DNA of 64,000 nucleotides from Saccharothrix ecbatanensis (GCF_014205015.1 NZ_JACHMO010000001.1:8122001-8186000), one strand, 5' to 3'; positions 34,246 to 43,072 are shown, counted from the stretch's first letter. A program made the numbers and translations. Notes: generated from the letters alone by a model not told the origin.

Positions 34246-35233
34246 CGCCCGCCGCGAAGGACGTGGCGGCGTGGAAGCCGAGTCGTTCACGTGCCCTGGC
34301 CGGGTCCGCGACGACGTGCCGGACGTCGGCCGGTCGTGCGCCACCGACGATCCGTGGCTTGGGGCCGCCGTACGCGTCCGCGAGGTGGGTGGCGAGGTCG
34401 CCGACGGTGTGCGGCTCGCCGGAGCAGACGTTCAGTGCGGTGAGCGTGCCGGGTGTGCCGGGCTGGTGGACGGCCAGGACGTTGGCCCGCGCCACGTCGG
34501 TGACGTGCACGAAATCACGTCGCTGCCGGCCGTCTTCGAGGACGGTGGGCGCCTCACCGCGTTCGAGCGCGCTGCGGAACAGGCTCGCCACGCCCGCGTA
34601 CGGGGTGTTCTTGGGCATCCTCGGGCCGTACACGTTGTGGTACCTCAGCGCCCACACGTCGCCGCCCGTCTGGCGTGCCCACGCCGCCGCGTAGTGCTCC
34701 TGGGCGAGTTTGCTGGCCGCGTAGGTGCTCCGGGGGTCCAGTGGGGCGTCTTCGGGGACCAGGCGCGGTTCCAGGGGGTTGCCGCAGTGCGGGCAGGGCG
34801 GTTCGTAGCGGCCCTGGTCGAGGTCGGCCTGGCGGCGTGGCGCGGCCCGGACGACGCCGTGCTCGGCGCACTCGTAGCGGCCCTCGCCGTACACGACCAT
34901 CGACGACGCCATGACCAGGTGTTTCACGCCTTTCTCGTGCATCGCGGCGAGCAGCACGGCGGTGCCCAGGTCGTTGTTCAGCGCGTACAGCGGCGCGTCG
35001 GACGGGTCGAGCCCGTGGCCGACGACGGCCGCCTGGTGGCAGACCACGTCCACTCCGTCGAGGAGGTTTTTCACCGTGTCGAGGTCGGTGACGTCGCGGG
35101 CCTCGTCCGGTCGGGTCCGGTGGGCCTGGGGGAGGTAGGCGTCGAGCACGACGACGTCGTGGTCCTGGGCGGTCAGGTGGTCGGCGATGTGTGACCCGAT
35201 GAACCCGGCCCCGCCGGTGAGGAGAACGCGCAC
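34214..35233 (-). CDS. NAD-dependent epimerase/dehydratase with zinc-ribbon insert
   Basis: A 339-residue extended SDR acting on a nucleotide sugar: [20 protein letters not shown] at the N-terminus, SSMVVYGEG, and the catalytic YAASK ([16 protein letters not shown]). Between these lies an unusual ~45-residue insert containing YECAEHG and [14 protein letters not shown], three to four potential zinc ligands. GTG 35233 follows a TAACTT box by six bases, suggesting a leaderless mRNA. Its 3' end overlaps the histidine kinase gene on the other strand, and it likely supplies a sugar to the neighbouring glycosyltransferases. Confidence 0.87.
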   Translation of the reverse strand: MRVLLTGGAGFIGSHIADHLTAQDHDVVVLDAYLPQAHRTRPDEARDVTDLDTVKNLLDGVDVVCHQAAVVGHGLDPSDAPLYALNNDLGTAVLLAAMHEKGVKHLVMASSMVVYGEGRYECAEHGVVRAAPRRQADLDQGRYEPPCPHCGNPLEPRLVPEDAPLDPRSTYAASKLAQEHYAAAWARQTGGDVWALRYHNVYGPRMPKNTPYAGVASLFRSALERGEAPTVLEDGRQRRDFVHVTDVARANVLAVHQPGTPGTLTALNVCSGEPHTVGDLATHLADAYGGPKPRIVGGARPADVRHVVADPARARERLGFHAATSFAAGVKQFAADPLR

Positions 35234-35328
35234 GTCACCGAAGTTAGGGGTGGTTCGGCGGGATTGCCCGGCGCGGCAGCGTGACGTCACGGAACCGTCA
35301 GATCCGCCGATTGGCTACGGTGACGCTC

Positions 35329-35829
35329 ATGGAACGCAGCGCGCAGCGACTGGGACGCGCCCTTGTCGTGATCGTGGACGACCGGGTGGCGCACGGTGAG
35401 CACGACGACAGCACAGGACCGCTGGTCACCGAGTTGCTGGAGGAAGCAGGGTTCATCGTCGACGGGACCGTCGCGGTGGAGGGCGAGGTCGTGGGCATCC
35501 GCGCCGCGCTGAACACCGCGGTCATCGGTGGTGTCGACCTCGTCGTCACCGTCGGCGGCACGGGCGTGTCGCCACGCGACGTCACGCCGGACGCCACACA
35601 GGGCGTGCTCGACCGGCCGATCGCCGGGATCGCCGAGGCGCTCCGGGCCTCCGGGTTGGCGGCGGGCGCCGTCGACGCGGGCATCTCGCGGGGGCTGGTC
35701 GGCGTGTCCGGCAGCACCCTCGTGGTGAACCTGGCCGGCTCGCGTTCGGCCGTGCGTGACGGCATGGCGACGTTGTCGGCGCTGGTGCCCTACGTGATCG
35801 ACCAACTGTCGGGACTCGACGAAGCGTGA
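35329..35829 (+). CDS. moaB: MoaB/MogA-type molybdenum cofactor protein
   Basis: A 166-residue protein that adenylylates molybdopterin before molybdenum insertion, or a regulator of that step. Key motif TVGGTGVSPRDVTPDAT holds the Gly-rich binding loop; ISRGLVGVSGSTLVVNLAGS matches the second conserved block. ATG 35329 is chosen, since the frame upstream is not family-like. A perfect palindrome GTGACGTCAC (35281-35290) lies 38 bases upstream. It is 4-base coupled to the next small gene. It could serve the Moco enzyme at 28198. Confidence 0.87.
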   Translation: MERSAQRLGRALVVIVDDRVAHGEHDDSTGPLVTELLEEAGFIVDGTVAVEGEVVGIRAALNTAVIGGVDLVVTVGGTGVSPRDVTPDATQGVLDRPIAGIAEALRASGLAAGAVDAGISRGLVGVSGSTLVVNLAGSRSAVRDGMATLSALVPYVIDQLSGLDEA

Positions 35830-36038
35830 CCGATCCCGACGACGCCGACACCGCCTCCTCAGCTGCCGCGGCGGCATCCGACACGGCTGCTGCCGCGTCG
35901 GAGGAGGCGGCGCGGCGTCGCCGGCTGGCCGAGGTGTTCGGCGACGTGCTGCCCGAGGGTTCGTCGGACGAGCCGACCCCGACCGGGCGCGACGACCGCT
36001 GGTACGAGGAGAACCGCCCGCCGCACCACGGCGGTTAG
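35826..36038 (+). CDS. Conserved small acidic protein following moaB
   Basis: A 70-residue protein: a disordered Ala/Ser/Asp-rich half, a helix ARRRRLAEVFGDVLPE, and the conserved end WYEENRPPHHGG. Small proteins ending in this way are frequent next to moaB in actinobacteria. No function is known. GTG overlaps the moaB stop by four bases. Confidence 0.7.
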   Translation: MTDPDDADTASSAAAAASDTAAAASEEAARRRRLAEVFGDVLPEGSSDEPTPTGRDDRWYEENRPPHHGG

Positions 36039-36070
36039 CGAGGCGATCGCCCCGGCCCGAGCCGGTGTGG

Positions 36071-36463
36071 TCAGAGCTGCCGCTGGGAGGCGAGCAGGTC
36101 GCGGATCTCCTTGAGCAGTTCGACGTCGGTCGGCTCGGAGGGACCGGCCTCCTCGCCGCGCTTCCGGCGAGCCTTGAGCTTGTTCATCGGCAGCACGAAG
36201 ATGAAGTAGACGACCGCCGCGACGATCAGGAAGTTGATCGCCGCGGTGATGATCGCGCCGAAGTCGATGATCGTCTTGTCGCTCTTGCCGAGCTTCACGG
36301 CCAGGCCGTTGACGTTGCTGCCGCCGAACATCGCGATGATCGGGTTGATCAGGTGCGACGTGAGTGCGGTGACGATGCTGGTGAACGCCGCGCCGATGAC
36401 CACCGCCACCGCGAGGTCCACCACGTTGCCGCGCATCAGGAAGTCCTTGAAGCCCTTGATCAC
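36071..36463 (-). CDS. mscL: Large-conductance mechanosensitive channel
   Basis: A 130-residue channel that opens under membrane tension during hypo-osmotic shock. N-terminal amphipathic helix and TM1: IKGFKDFLMRGNVVDLAVAV and VIGAAFTSIVTAL. TM2: ITAAINFLIVAAVVYFIFVL. The C-terminal coiled bundle is SEPTDVELLKEIRDLLASQ. GTG 36463 follows GGAGGAG. Length is typical. Confidence 0.95.
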   Translation of the reverse strand: MIKGFKDFLMRGNVVDLAVAVVIGAAFTSIVTALTSHLINPIIAMFGGSNVNGLAVKLGKSDKTIIDFGAIITAAINFLIVAAVVYFIFVLPMNKLKARRKRGEEAGPSEPTDVELLKEIRDLLASQRQL

Positions 36464-36524
36464 TGTTGCTCCTCCGTTTGGGGGTATGGGGGCCAGCGGA
36501 GGGTAACGGGTAAGGGCACGCTGG

Positions 36525-37451
36525 TCACTCTCCGGGTATTTGTGTCGCGGGAAGCCCGAAGAGGTCGAACATCGCCGGGCCGAACGTGGTGATCTCCGCG
36601 ATCCGGTCGCCTTCGACGCGGAGCACGTCCAGCTTGAACGCGCGGAACACCGTGTCGCCGTGTCTGCGCAGGTAGCTGGCGGCGGAGGGCATCCGATTGG
36701 CGCTGGTCGGCACGAGCAGCCAGTCACCTTCCCGGTCCGGTCCGAAGCTGCGGGCGAGCAGTTGGGCGACCTGGTCGACGCCCTCGAAGCACAGCGGAGC
36801 CGGCGGCATGGTGATCCGCAGGTCCTCGGCGGCCACCGCGACGGCAGCCGCCGCGTCACAGCGCTGGTGGGCGTCGATGAACCGGCTCAGCAGTTCGCGT
36901 TCGCGCGGGCTGGGTTCGCGGGCGGTCCAGTCGTTGCGGTGGGACGGCAGGTGCTGTCGCATCGTGGCGCGGGCGCGCTGGAGCGCGCTGTTGGCCGCGG
37001 GCACGCTGATGTCCAGCAGGTCGGCCGTCTCCTGCGCGGTCATGCCCAGCACCTCACGTGCCAACAACGCCCCCCGCTGCCGCGCCGGGAGAACTTGGAG
37101 GGCCGCCAGGAAGGCGAGTTCCACGGTCTCCCGCGCGACCGCGATCACGTCCGGTTCGTCGTCGGTCGGTGCGACCTGGTCGAGCAGGCGGTCCGGGTAC
37201 GGGGTGAGCCAGCTGATCTCGGTCTGGGTCTTGGGCGCGCGGGCCTTGGCCCTGATCAGGTCCACGCAGGTGTTGGTGGCGATCTTGTAGAGCCAGGCGC
37301 GGACGTTCGTGCCGTCGAACTTGTCCCACGAGCGCCAAGCCCGAAGAAACACCTCCTGCACCGCGTCCTCGGCCTCTTCGTAGGAGGCGAGCATCCGGTA
37401 GCAGTGGACGTGCAGCTCGCGTCGGTGCTGCCGGGTGGCCTGCTCGAACAT
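36525..37451 (-). CDS. ECF sigma factor with C-terminal SnoaL-like domain
   Basis: A 308-residue sigma-70 family factor (SigG/TIGR02960-like). Region 2: HCYRMLASYEEAEDAVQEVFLRAWRS. Region 4: QVLPARQRGALLAREVLGMTAQETADLLDIS. It is followed by a ~120-residue SnoaL-type domain (LLSRFIDAHQRCDAAAAVAV, then DVLRVEGDRIAEITTF). In such sigma factors the C-terminal domain modulates activity in place of an anti-sigma factor. It overlaps the VOC gene stop by one base (TGATG), so the two are co-expressed. Confidence 0.88.
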   Translation of the reverse strand: MFEQATRQHRRELHVHCYRMLASYEEAEDAVQEVFLRAWRSWDKFDGTNVRAWLYKIATNTCVDLIRAKARAPKTQTEISWLTPYPDRLLDQVAPTDDEPDVIAVARETVELAFLAALQVLPARQRGALLAREVLGMTAQETADLLDISVPAANSALQRARATMRQHLPSHRNDWTAREPSPRERELLSRFIDAHQRCDAAAAVAVAAEDLRITMPPAPLCFEGVDQVAQLLARSFGPDREGDWLLVPTSANRMPSAASYLRRHGDTVFRAFKLDVLRVEGDRIAEITTFGPAMFDLFGLPATQIPGE

Positions 37452-37870
37452 CAGCGAGCGGACCGCTTGACCTGCTGGATGGCCCAGGTGTTGCCGTCCG
37501 GGTCGTCGAAGAAGATGAACGAGCCGTAGTCCTGGTCCTGAGGGTCCGGGCCGGGAGTCATCGTGCCGTTCTCGAAGTGCTGCGGACCGGAGTTGGCGAC
37601 GCCGTTCGCTTCGAGGTGGGCGTGGGCGGCCTGGATGTCGGAGACGACGAGCTGGCAGCCCTTGAGCGAGCCGGGGGTGTGGCTGAGGCCCATGCCGTGG
37701 CCGAAGACGATGGAGCAGGCCGAGCCGGGTGGGGTGACCTGGACGACGCGGAACGAGTCGCCCGCGCTGTGGTCGGTGTCGACGGTGAAGCCGAGCGTGT
37801 CGGCGTAGAAGGCCTTGGCGCGGTCAACGTCGGACACGGGGACGATGACGACTTCCAGCTTCCAGTCCAC
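37451..37870 (-). CDS. VOC (glyoxalase/bleomycin-resistance) family protein
   Basis: A 139-residue two-module VOC protein: LEVVIVPVSDVDRAKAFYADTLGF and the closing FIFFDDPDGNTWAIQQV. VOC proteins bind metals and small molecules; the substrate is unknown. GTG start with TAGGAGAG upstream. It is the first gene in a two-gene unit with the sigma factor, a pairing often seen in actinobacteria. Confidence 0.87.
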   Translation of the reverse strand: MDWKLEVVIVPVSDVDRAKAFYADTLGFTVDTDHSAGDSFRVVQVTPPGSACSIVFGHGMGLSHTPGSLKGCQLVVSDIQAAHAHLEANGVANSGPQHFENGTMTPGPDPQDQDYGSFIFFDDPDGNTWAIQQVKRSAR

Positions 37871-38600
37871 GGTGCTCTCCTAGGTCGGGGTCAGGGGCGG
37901 GCCTCGCGCCCACCCTGTAGTGCCTTGTACCCGGTGGAACGACAGGCGCGCCGAAAACTCATCGGTGAACCGATGACAAACCCGCCCGCCCAGCTCACAC
38001 CGCATCAACCCACCCTCAAACCCCCCTCGCCCCGCCCACCCCCCACCCCGCGCCCACCCCCCGCCCCACCGGCCACCGTTCGCTCGCACCGCCCGGCGAC
38101 TCGCCCGCACCGGCCGCCTTACAGGTGCTGGGCGGGTGCGGGTGCGAGAGCCGGGCAGCGGGTGAGGGCGGGGACGGGGTGCGGGCTGGGCCGGGTGCAC
38201 GCCGGGTCGGGCGGTCGGTGGCTCGGGGGTCGGCGGGCGGGGAGAGGTCGGACGGCGAGGGTGGAGGCGGCAGATGGCCGGGGTCACGTAACCGGGGCTG
38301 GCCGAGGGGCGGGCGTGGGCCGGCCTGAGCGGGCGGGACTGGAGGAGCCAGGCGTGGGCGAGGGTGGGCGATCGAGCGCGAAGGGCGGCTCTCGCCTGGC
38401 CCTGCTTGGCCCCGCTTGGACCCCGACCTGGCCCGCTTGACCCGGCTCCCGGCTCACTCCAGACCCTGGGCGCGGGCAGGGGGTGCCGGCGGTGGGCGCG
38501 GGCGGTGGGCGCGGGCGGTGGGTGGTGGTGTTGGGCGCGGGCGGTGGGCGCGGGCGGTGGGTGGTGGGTGGTGGGTGGTGGTGTTGGGTGGTGGTTGCTG
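37871..38600. other. Non-coding, low-complexity G-rich region
   Basis: I see no convincing gene in these 730 bases. Open frames exist in several phases but encode only Pro/Arg/Gly runs. 38010-38070 is a C-rich tract. 38480-38600 consists of tandem GGGCGCGGGCGGT and GGTGGTGGTGTT words arranged in two larger repeats, giving many G-runs on the plus strand that could form G-quadruplexes. The SAF gene ends at 38601. Confidence 0.6.
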
Positions 38601-39110
38601 TCAGCGCAAGGTCACCGCCACTGGGTTGGCCAAGGACTCGGCGGCGATTCGGTGGGCTGCCTCACGGTTCGCTGAGATCACCACCACCTCGCCCTCCCGC
38701 ACCGCGACCACCGAGGCGTCCGCTGCCAGGACATGCGACTCCGCGCCGACGACGTCCACCCGGCTCCCCGGCCGCAGCATCCCGATCACCCAGGCGTCGG
38801 CCAACCGCACGGCCACCGACGACATCTCCGGATCGACCGCAGTCAGACGGGCGTCGGTGAGGGGTTCGCCGGCTCTTGCCGCGCCTACCAGTCCGCGGCC
38901 TAAGGCGTCCGTCTCGGAGACCGTTCCGGCGGGTGACAGGGACGGTGGCATGGCGACCAACCGGACGTCGTCCGCGCCCAGCGGCACACCCGGCGCCAAG
39001 TCGTGGGCGGCTACGAGAACGTCGACCGTCGGGCTGCCCGGCAACAAGGCCAGACCCACGGCTACCAGGGCCAGCAGGCCCGCCAAGATCCTTCTGAGGT
39101 GGAGGAGCAT
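38601..39110 (-). CDS. SAF domain (CpaB-like) membrane-anchored protein
   Basis: A 169-residue protein with one N-terminal helix (ILAGLLALVAVGLALLPG), then a SAF domain: VLVAAHDLAPGVPLGADDVRL, GLVGAARAGEPLTDARL, and a second part MLRPGSRVDVVG. CpaB/RcpC-type proteins stabilise pilus secretin or assembly complexes, but no pilus genes are nearby and the protein is short. A TAACGT box seven bases before the ATG hints at a leaderless transcript. Confidence 0.8.
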   Translation of the reverse strand: MLLHLRRILAGLLALVAVGLALLPGSPTVDVLVAAHDLAPGVPLGADDVRLVAMPPSLSPAGTVSETDALGRGLVGAARAGEPLTDARLTAVDPEMSSVAVRLADAWVIGMLRPGSRVDVVGAESHVLAADASVVAVREGEVVVISANREAAHRIAAESLANPVAVTLR

Positions 39111-39153
39111 GGGGTCGACGTTAGGGACGGATCAAGGTTGGAGACAGCACGAA

Positions 39154-39179
39154 CCCCCGAGCTGTGGACAACTCGGGGG
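39154..39179. terminator. Short hairpin after the FmdB-like gene
   Basis: CCCCCGAG and CTCGGGGG form a perfect 8-bp stem with a 10-base loop, between the fmdB-like stop and the SAF start. The bases 39189-39240 next to it contain repeated CGAC(C)AACTA / AAGCGACT words. Confidence 0.5.
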
Positions 39180-39237
39180 CCTGTGGACAACTAAGCGACT
39201 AACTCAGCGACCAACTATCAGCGACCAACTAAGCGAC

Positions 39238-39552
39238 TCAGGACGCGGCGGCGGCCGGCGTGGAAGTCGAAGTAGAGGTCGAAGTGGAAGAAGAAGTAGA
39301 AGTAGAAGTAGAAGTCGACTCGGTCTTCGCGGGAGCCGACTCGGTCTTCGCGGCAGCCGGAGCGCCCGAGGACGACGAACGGCTGTCAGTCCGGTAGAAC
39401 CCGCTGCCCTTGAACACGACACCGACCGCGCCGTACAGCTTGCGCAGCCTGCCGGAGCACTCCGGGCACTCGGTCAACGCGGAGTCCGAGAAGGACTGCA
39501 CCGCGTCGAACCGGTGGTCGCACTCGGTGCAGGCGTACTGGTAGGTCGGCAC
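39238..39552 (-). CDS. FmdB-type zinc ribbon protein with Ser/Thr repeat tail
   Basis: A 104-residue protein. It begins VPTYQYACTECDHRFDAVQSF and continues LTECPECSGRLRKLYGAVGVVFKGSGFYRTD, a CxxC-CxxC zinc ribbon of the FmdB (regulatory) family. The last ~50 residues are a low-complexity tail with a long alternating Thr-Ser run, encoded by tandem hexamers (GAAGTA/GAAGTC types), so its length is likely variable between strains. GTG 39552 follows GGAGGG. Confidence 0.88.
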   Translation of the reverse strand: MPTYQYACTECDHRFDAVQSFSDSALTECPECSGRLRKLYGAVGVVFKGSGFYRTDSRSSSSGAPAAAKTESAPAKTESTSTSTSTSSSTSTSTSTSTPAAAAS

Positions 39553-39653
39553 GGTGGGCCCTCCACGAGTCCTGGTTGGCACTCCTCCGTCACGAGTGCC
39601 AACCACGATGATGCGCCACCTGGCATACGTGGCGCAAATATCACAGGTCAACG

Positions 39654-40217
39654 TCACAACGGCAGTCGAACCAGCCCCGATCCGGGCGTCAACACCGCAT
39701 CCATCCGGACGTCGTGCGGTTCGGCGGGCAGGGACGGCACGAACTCCTCGTCCCGCACAAGCGCCACCAGCGGACCTGTGGACAACGTCAAAGCACGGTC
39801 GTAGTAGCCGCCGCCCTTGCCCAGCCGCACCCCGGAGTGGTCCACGGCCAACGCCGGAACCAGCACCAACGCCGCCGACCCGACCGCCGCCGCACCCAGC
39901 AACGGCCCCACCGGCTCCCGCAACCCGTACGCCCCCGGACGCAACTCCCCGGTGTGCAGGGCCCAGTCCAACGACGACTCGACAACCACCGGCAGCAGCA
40001 CCCGCAACCCGTGCGACCGCAGCGCCTCCACCATCTCCAAAGACCCCGGCTCGTAAGCCGAAGCGACATAAGCACAAACGGTCTGACCGGGTGAAACGGC
40101 AAAAGCATCAACGGCCGTCAGCACTTCGGCCGCCATCGAAGGCACGACACCCCTACGCCGCGCGGCCCGCAGCCGTGTGCGCAGCGTGTTCTTCCGATCA
40201 CTTACATCGGACGTCAT
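39654..40217 (-). CDS. 5-formyltetrahydrofolate cyclo-ligase
   Basis: A 187-residue enzyme converting 5-formyl-THF to 5,10-methenyl-THF with ATP. N-terminal RKNTLRTRLRAARR and the ATP-binding loop VRLGKGGGYYDR are characteristic, and the length is normal. It is divergent from galU across 38 bases, a common actinobacterial arrangement. Confidence 0.9.
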   Translation of the reverse strand: MTSDVSDRKNTLRTRLRAARRRGVVPSMAAEVLTAVDAFAVSPGQTVCAYVASAYEPGSLEMVEALRSHGLRVLLPVVVESSLDWALHTGELRPGAYGLREPVGPLLGAAAVGSAALVLVPALAVDHSGVRLGKGGGYYDRALTLSTGPLVALVRDEEFVPSLPAEPHDVRMDAVLTPGSGLVRLPL

Positions 40218-40255
40218 GGCAGGTCACCCTAAGCGCGCCGTTACGCTCGCAGGTC

Positions 40256-41137
40256 ATGAGCGCCTTCCAGACAGCAATCGTGCCCGCGGCAGGCCTGGGC
40301 ACGCGCTTCCTCCCGACCACCAAAGCGGTGCCCAAGGAGCTGCTGCCGGTCGTCGACACCCCGGGCATCGAACTCGTCGCCGCCGAAGCCGCCGAAGCGG
40401 GCGCGACGAGGCTCGTGATCGTGACCTCACCCGGCAAGGACGCGGTCGCGGAGTACTTCCGCCCGCAGCCCGAGCTGGAGGCGACGCTCGAAGAACGCGG
40501 CAAGACGGACCTGGTCGCGAAGGTCCGCCGCGCGCAGAACCTGCTCACCGTGGAGACCGCCGTCCAGGACCAGGCCCTCGGCCTCGGTCACGCGGTCGGC
40601 TGCGCCGAGGGCAACCTGACCGGCGAGGACGAGGCAGTCGCCGTCCTCCTGCCGGACGACCTCGTGCTGCCCACGGGCGTGCTCAAGAAGATGGCCGCCG
40701 TCCGCGAGAAGCTCGGCGGCAGCGTGCTGTGCGCGTTCGACATCCCCAAGGACCAGATCTCCGCGTACGGCGTCTTCGACGTCCGGGACACCGCTGACGA
40801 CGACGTCAAGAAGGTCGTCGGCATGGTCGAGAAGCCGAAGCCCGAGGACGCGCCGTCCACGTTCGCCGCAGCCGGCCGCTACCTGCTGGACCGGGTGATC
40901 TTCGACGCGCTCAAGCGCATCACGCCGGGCGCGGGCGGCGAGCTCCAGCTCACCGACGCCATCGCGCTGCTGATCAACGAGGGCCACCCCGTGCACGTCG
41001 TCGTGCATCGCGGTGGGCGACACGACCTGGGCAATCCGGGTGGATTCCTGAAAGCTGCGGTTGACTTCGCACTTGAACACCCGGACTACGGGCCCGAGCT
41101 GGGGGTGTGGTTGCGGGAACGCCTCGGCAACTCCTGA
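40256..41137 (+). CDS. galU: UTP-glucose-1-phosphate uridylyltransferase
   Basis: A 293-residue enzyme making UDP-glucose. Nucleotide-binding start AIVPAAGLGTRFLPTTKAVPKELLPVVD, then QALGLGHAVGCAE, LPDDLVLP and GVFDV. The C-terminal HDLGNPGGFLKAAVDFAL is intact. A TTACGCT box close before the ATG suggests a leaderless mRNA. First gene of galU-glp-rimJ-glpR. Its product feeds the Leloir cycle that includes the GalT encoded at 21192. Confidence 0.95.
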   Translation: MSAFQTAIVPAAGLGTRFLPTTKAVPKELLPVVDTPGIELVAAEAAEAGATRLVIVTSPGKDAVAEYFRPQPELEATLEERGKTDLVAKVRRAQNLLTVETAVQDQALGLGHAVGCAEGNLTGEDEAVAVLLPDDLVLPTGVLKKMAAVREKLGGSVLCAFDIPKDQISAYGVFDVRDTADDDVKKVVGMVEKPKPEDAPSTFAAAGRYLLDRVIFDALKRITPGAGGELQLTDAIALLINEGHPVHVVVHRGGRHDLGNPGGFLKAAVDFALEHPDYGPELGVWLRERLGNS

Positions 41138-41151
41138 ACGAGGGTCGACAC

Positions 41152-42375
41152 ATGAGGTCAGTGGATGAGCAGCTCGCCAGGGTGGTAGCCGCCGCGGTGC
41201 GGCCCGCCCCCGTGCGCGTGGCGATCTCCGAGTCGCAGGGTCTGCTCTGCGCCGAGGAGGTCGTCGCCGAGCGCGCGTTGCCGGGGTTCGACCAGGCGGC
41301 GGTGGACGGCTACGCGGTGCGCAGCGTCGACGTGCAGGCGGCCAATGAAGAACCGGTGCAGCTCCCCGTCGTGGGTGAGATCCCGGCCGGATCGCGCCAG
41401 CCGAGGAGGTTGCAGCCGGGCCAGGCGGTTCGGGTCGCCACCGGAGCGCCGCTGCCCACGTTGGCCGACGCCGTGGTGCCGCTCGGCTACACCGACGGGC
41501 ACGCGGTGAAGGTCACCGTGCAGCGTTCGGTGCCGTCCGCGGCGTTCGTCCGGCGCACCGGCGAGGACGTGCAGACCGGTGACGTCGCGGTCCGCCGCGG
41601 CTCGGCCATCGGCGCCGCCCAGGTCGGCCTGCTCGCGGCGGTCGGCCGGAACAAGGTGCTGGTCCACCCGAGGCCGCGGGTGTCGGTGATCTCGCTCGGC
41701 GAGGAGCTGGTCGACGTCGACCGCACCCCGGGCCAGGGGCAGGTGTACGACGTCAACTCCTACGCGCTGGCCGCCGCCGCACGGGACGCGGGCGCCGAGG
41801 TGAGCCGGGTCGGCATCCAGTCCACTGACCCGCGCCGGATGCGCGAGGTCGTCGAAGGTCGGCTGCTGCTGTCCGAGATCGTGGTCGTCGCGGGTGGCGT
41901 CGGGGGCGTCATCGGCGACGAGGTGCGGGCGGCGCTGGCCGATCTCGGCGACGTCGACGTGACCCGGGTGGCCATGCACCCCGGCTCGGTGCAGGGCTTC
42001 GGCCGCCTCGGGCCGGACGCGGTGCCGACGTTCCTGCTGCCCGCGAACCCGATGAGCGCCTTGGTCGTTTTCGAAGTGCTGGTGCGTCCGCTGATCCGGG
42101 CCGCGCTGGGCAAGCGCAACCCGTACCGGCGGGCGGTCAGCGCGCGGCTGCTGTCGCCGTTGACGTCGACCAAGGGCCGGCGCGGCTACCTGCGCGGCCA
42201 GCTGCTGCGCGACGCGGACAACGGCGAGTACCTGGTGCAGCCGCTGGGTACCTCCGGGTCGCACCTGCTGGCGTCGTTGGCCGAGGCGAACTGCCTGATC
42301 ATGGTCGACGAGGACGTCACGGACGTGTCGGTCGGCGAAGAGGTCACGGTGTGCTTCCTGGCCCAAAGAGGATGA
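41152..42375 (+). CDS. glp: Gephyrin-like molybdotransferase Glp (MoeA family)
   Basis: A 407-residue MoeA/gephyrin E-domain protein. N-terminal LPGFDQAAVDGYAVRS and ATGAPLPTLADAVVPLGY are MoeA hallmarks. The central catalytic region reads VVVAGGVGGVIGDEVRAAL and the C-terminal ends in domain IV. In actinobacteria the copy between galU and rimJ, near glpR, is Glp, which in Corynebacterium works with membrane receptor GlpR in cell division and polar growth. Whether it also inserts molybdenum cannot be told. GAGGG precedes the ATG. Confidence 0.87.
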   Translation: MRSVDEQLARVVAAAVRPAPVRVAISESQGLLCAEEVVAERALPGFDQAAVDGYAVRSVDVQAANEEPVQLPVVGEIPAGSRQPRRLQPGQAVRVATGAPLPTLADAVVPLGYTDGHAVKVTVQRSVPSAAFVRRTGEDVQTGDVAVRRGSAIGAAQVGLLAAVGRNKVLVHPRPRVSVISLGEELVDVDRTPGQGQVYDVNSYALAAAARDAGAEVSRVGIQSTDPRRMREVVEGRLLLSEIVVVAGGVGGVIGDEVRAALADLGDVDVTRVAMHPGSVQGFGRLGPDAVPTFLLPANPMSALVVFEVLVRPLIRAALGKRNPYRRAVSARLLSPLTSTKGRRGYLRGQLLRDADNGEYLVQPLGTSGSHLLASLAEANCLIMVDEDVTDVSVGEEVTVCFLAQRG

Positions 42376-42392
42376 AGCAGGGTTGGGGATAG

Positions 42393-43049
42393 ATGAGTCA
42401 CGCGTGGGAAGGCGGTCGCCATCCCGGCTGGCCCGCGCGGCTCGGACCGCTCCGGGTGGCCGCCGGTCTGGTGGCGCTGCGCCCGCCGAAGCTGTTCGAC
42501 GCCACGGCGTGGTCCCGCACCAGGCTCCGCGACCAGGCGCACCTGGAGGCTTGGGAACCGACCGCGGTCGAGGGCTGGCAGGAGCGCAACGCGCCGCTGG
42601 CGTGGCCCGCGCAGTGGTCGTCGCTCAAGTCCATGGCCCGGCGAGGCCAGGCGCTGCCGTTCGTGATCACCGTGGACGGCGTGCTGGCCGGGCAGATCAC
42701 CGTGGGCAACGTCGTGCGCGGCTCGCTGCGCTCCGCGTGGGTCGGCTACTGGGTGGCGGCCGACCGGGCGCGCGGCGGCGTGGCCACGGCGGCGCTGGCG
42801 CTGGTCGTGGACCACTGCTTCGGTGACGCCGGCCTGCACCGGCTGGAGGCGACCGTCCGGCCGGAGAACCAGGCCAGCCTGCGGGTGCTCGCCAAGGCCG
42901 GTTTCCGCGAGGAGGGCCTGTTCCTGAGGTACCTGGACGTGGCCGGCGCCTGGCGGGACCACCTGTGCTTCGCGATGACCGCCGAAGAGGCCGCGCCAGA
43001 GGGACTGGTACGCCGGTTGGTCGCACGGGGATACGCCCGAACTGCCTGA
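42393..43049 (+). CDS. rimJ: RimJ-type GNAT N-acetyltransferase
   Basis: A 218-residue GNAT protein. Acceptor-side block LRPPKLFDATAWSRTRLRDQAHLEAWEP, then VGYWVAADRARGGVATAALAL (acetyl-CoA loop) and RLEATVRPENQASLRVLAKAGF. Closest in type to ribosomal-protein-alanine N-acetyltransferases. It follows glp by 17 bases in the conserved galU-glp-rimJ order. Confidence 0.88.
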   Translation: MSHAWEGGRHPGWPARLGPLRVAAGLVALRPPKLFDATAWSRTRLRDQAHLEAWEPTAVEGWQERNAPLAWPAQWSSLKSMARRGQALPFVITVDGVLAGQITVGNVVRGSLRSAWVGYWVAADRARGGVATAALALVVDHCFGDAGLHRLEATVRPENQASLRVLAKAGFREEGLFLRYLDVAGAWRDHLCFAMTAEEAAPEGLVRRLVARGYARTA

Positions 43050-43072
43050 TCAGGGGGCCATGCGGCTTATTC

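Noticed and set aside
37880..38440. Open frames in the region after the VOC gene
   Set aside because: All are Pro/Arg/Gly-rich, lack ribosome binding sites and match no family; composition alone explains them.
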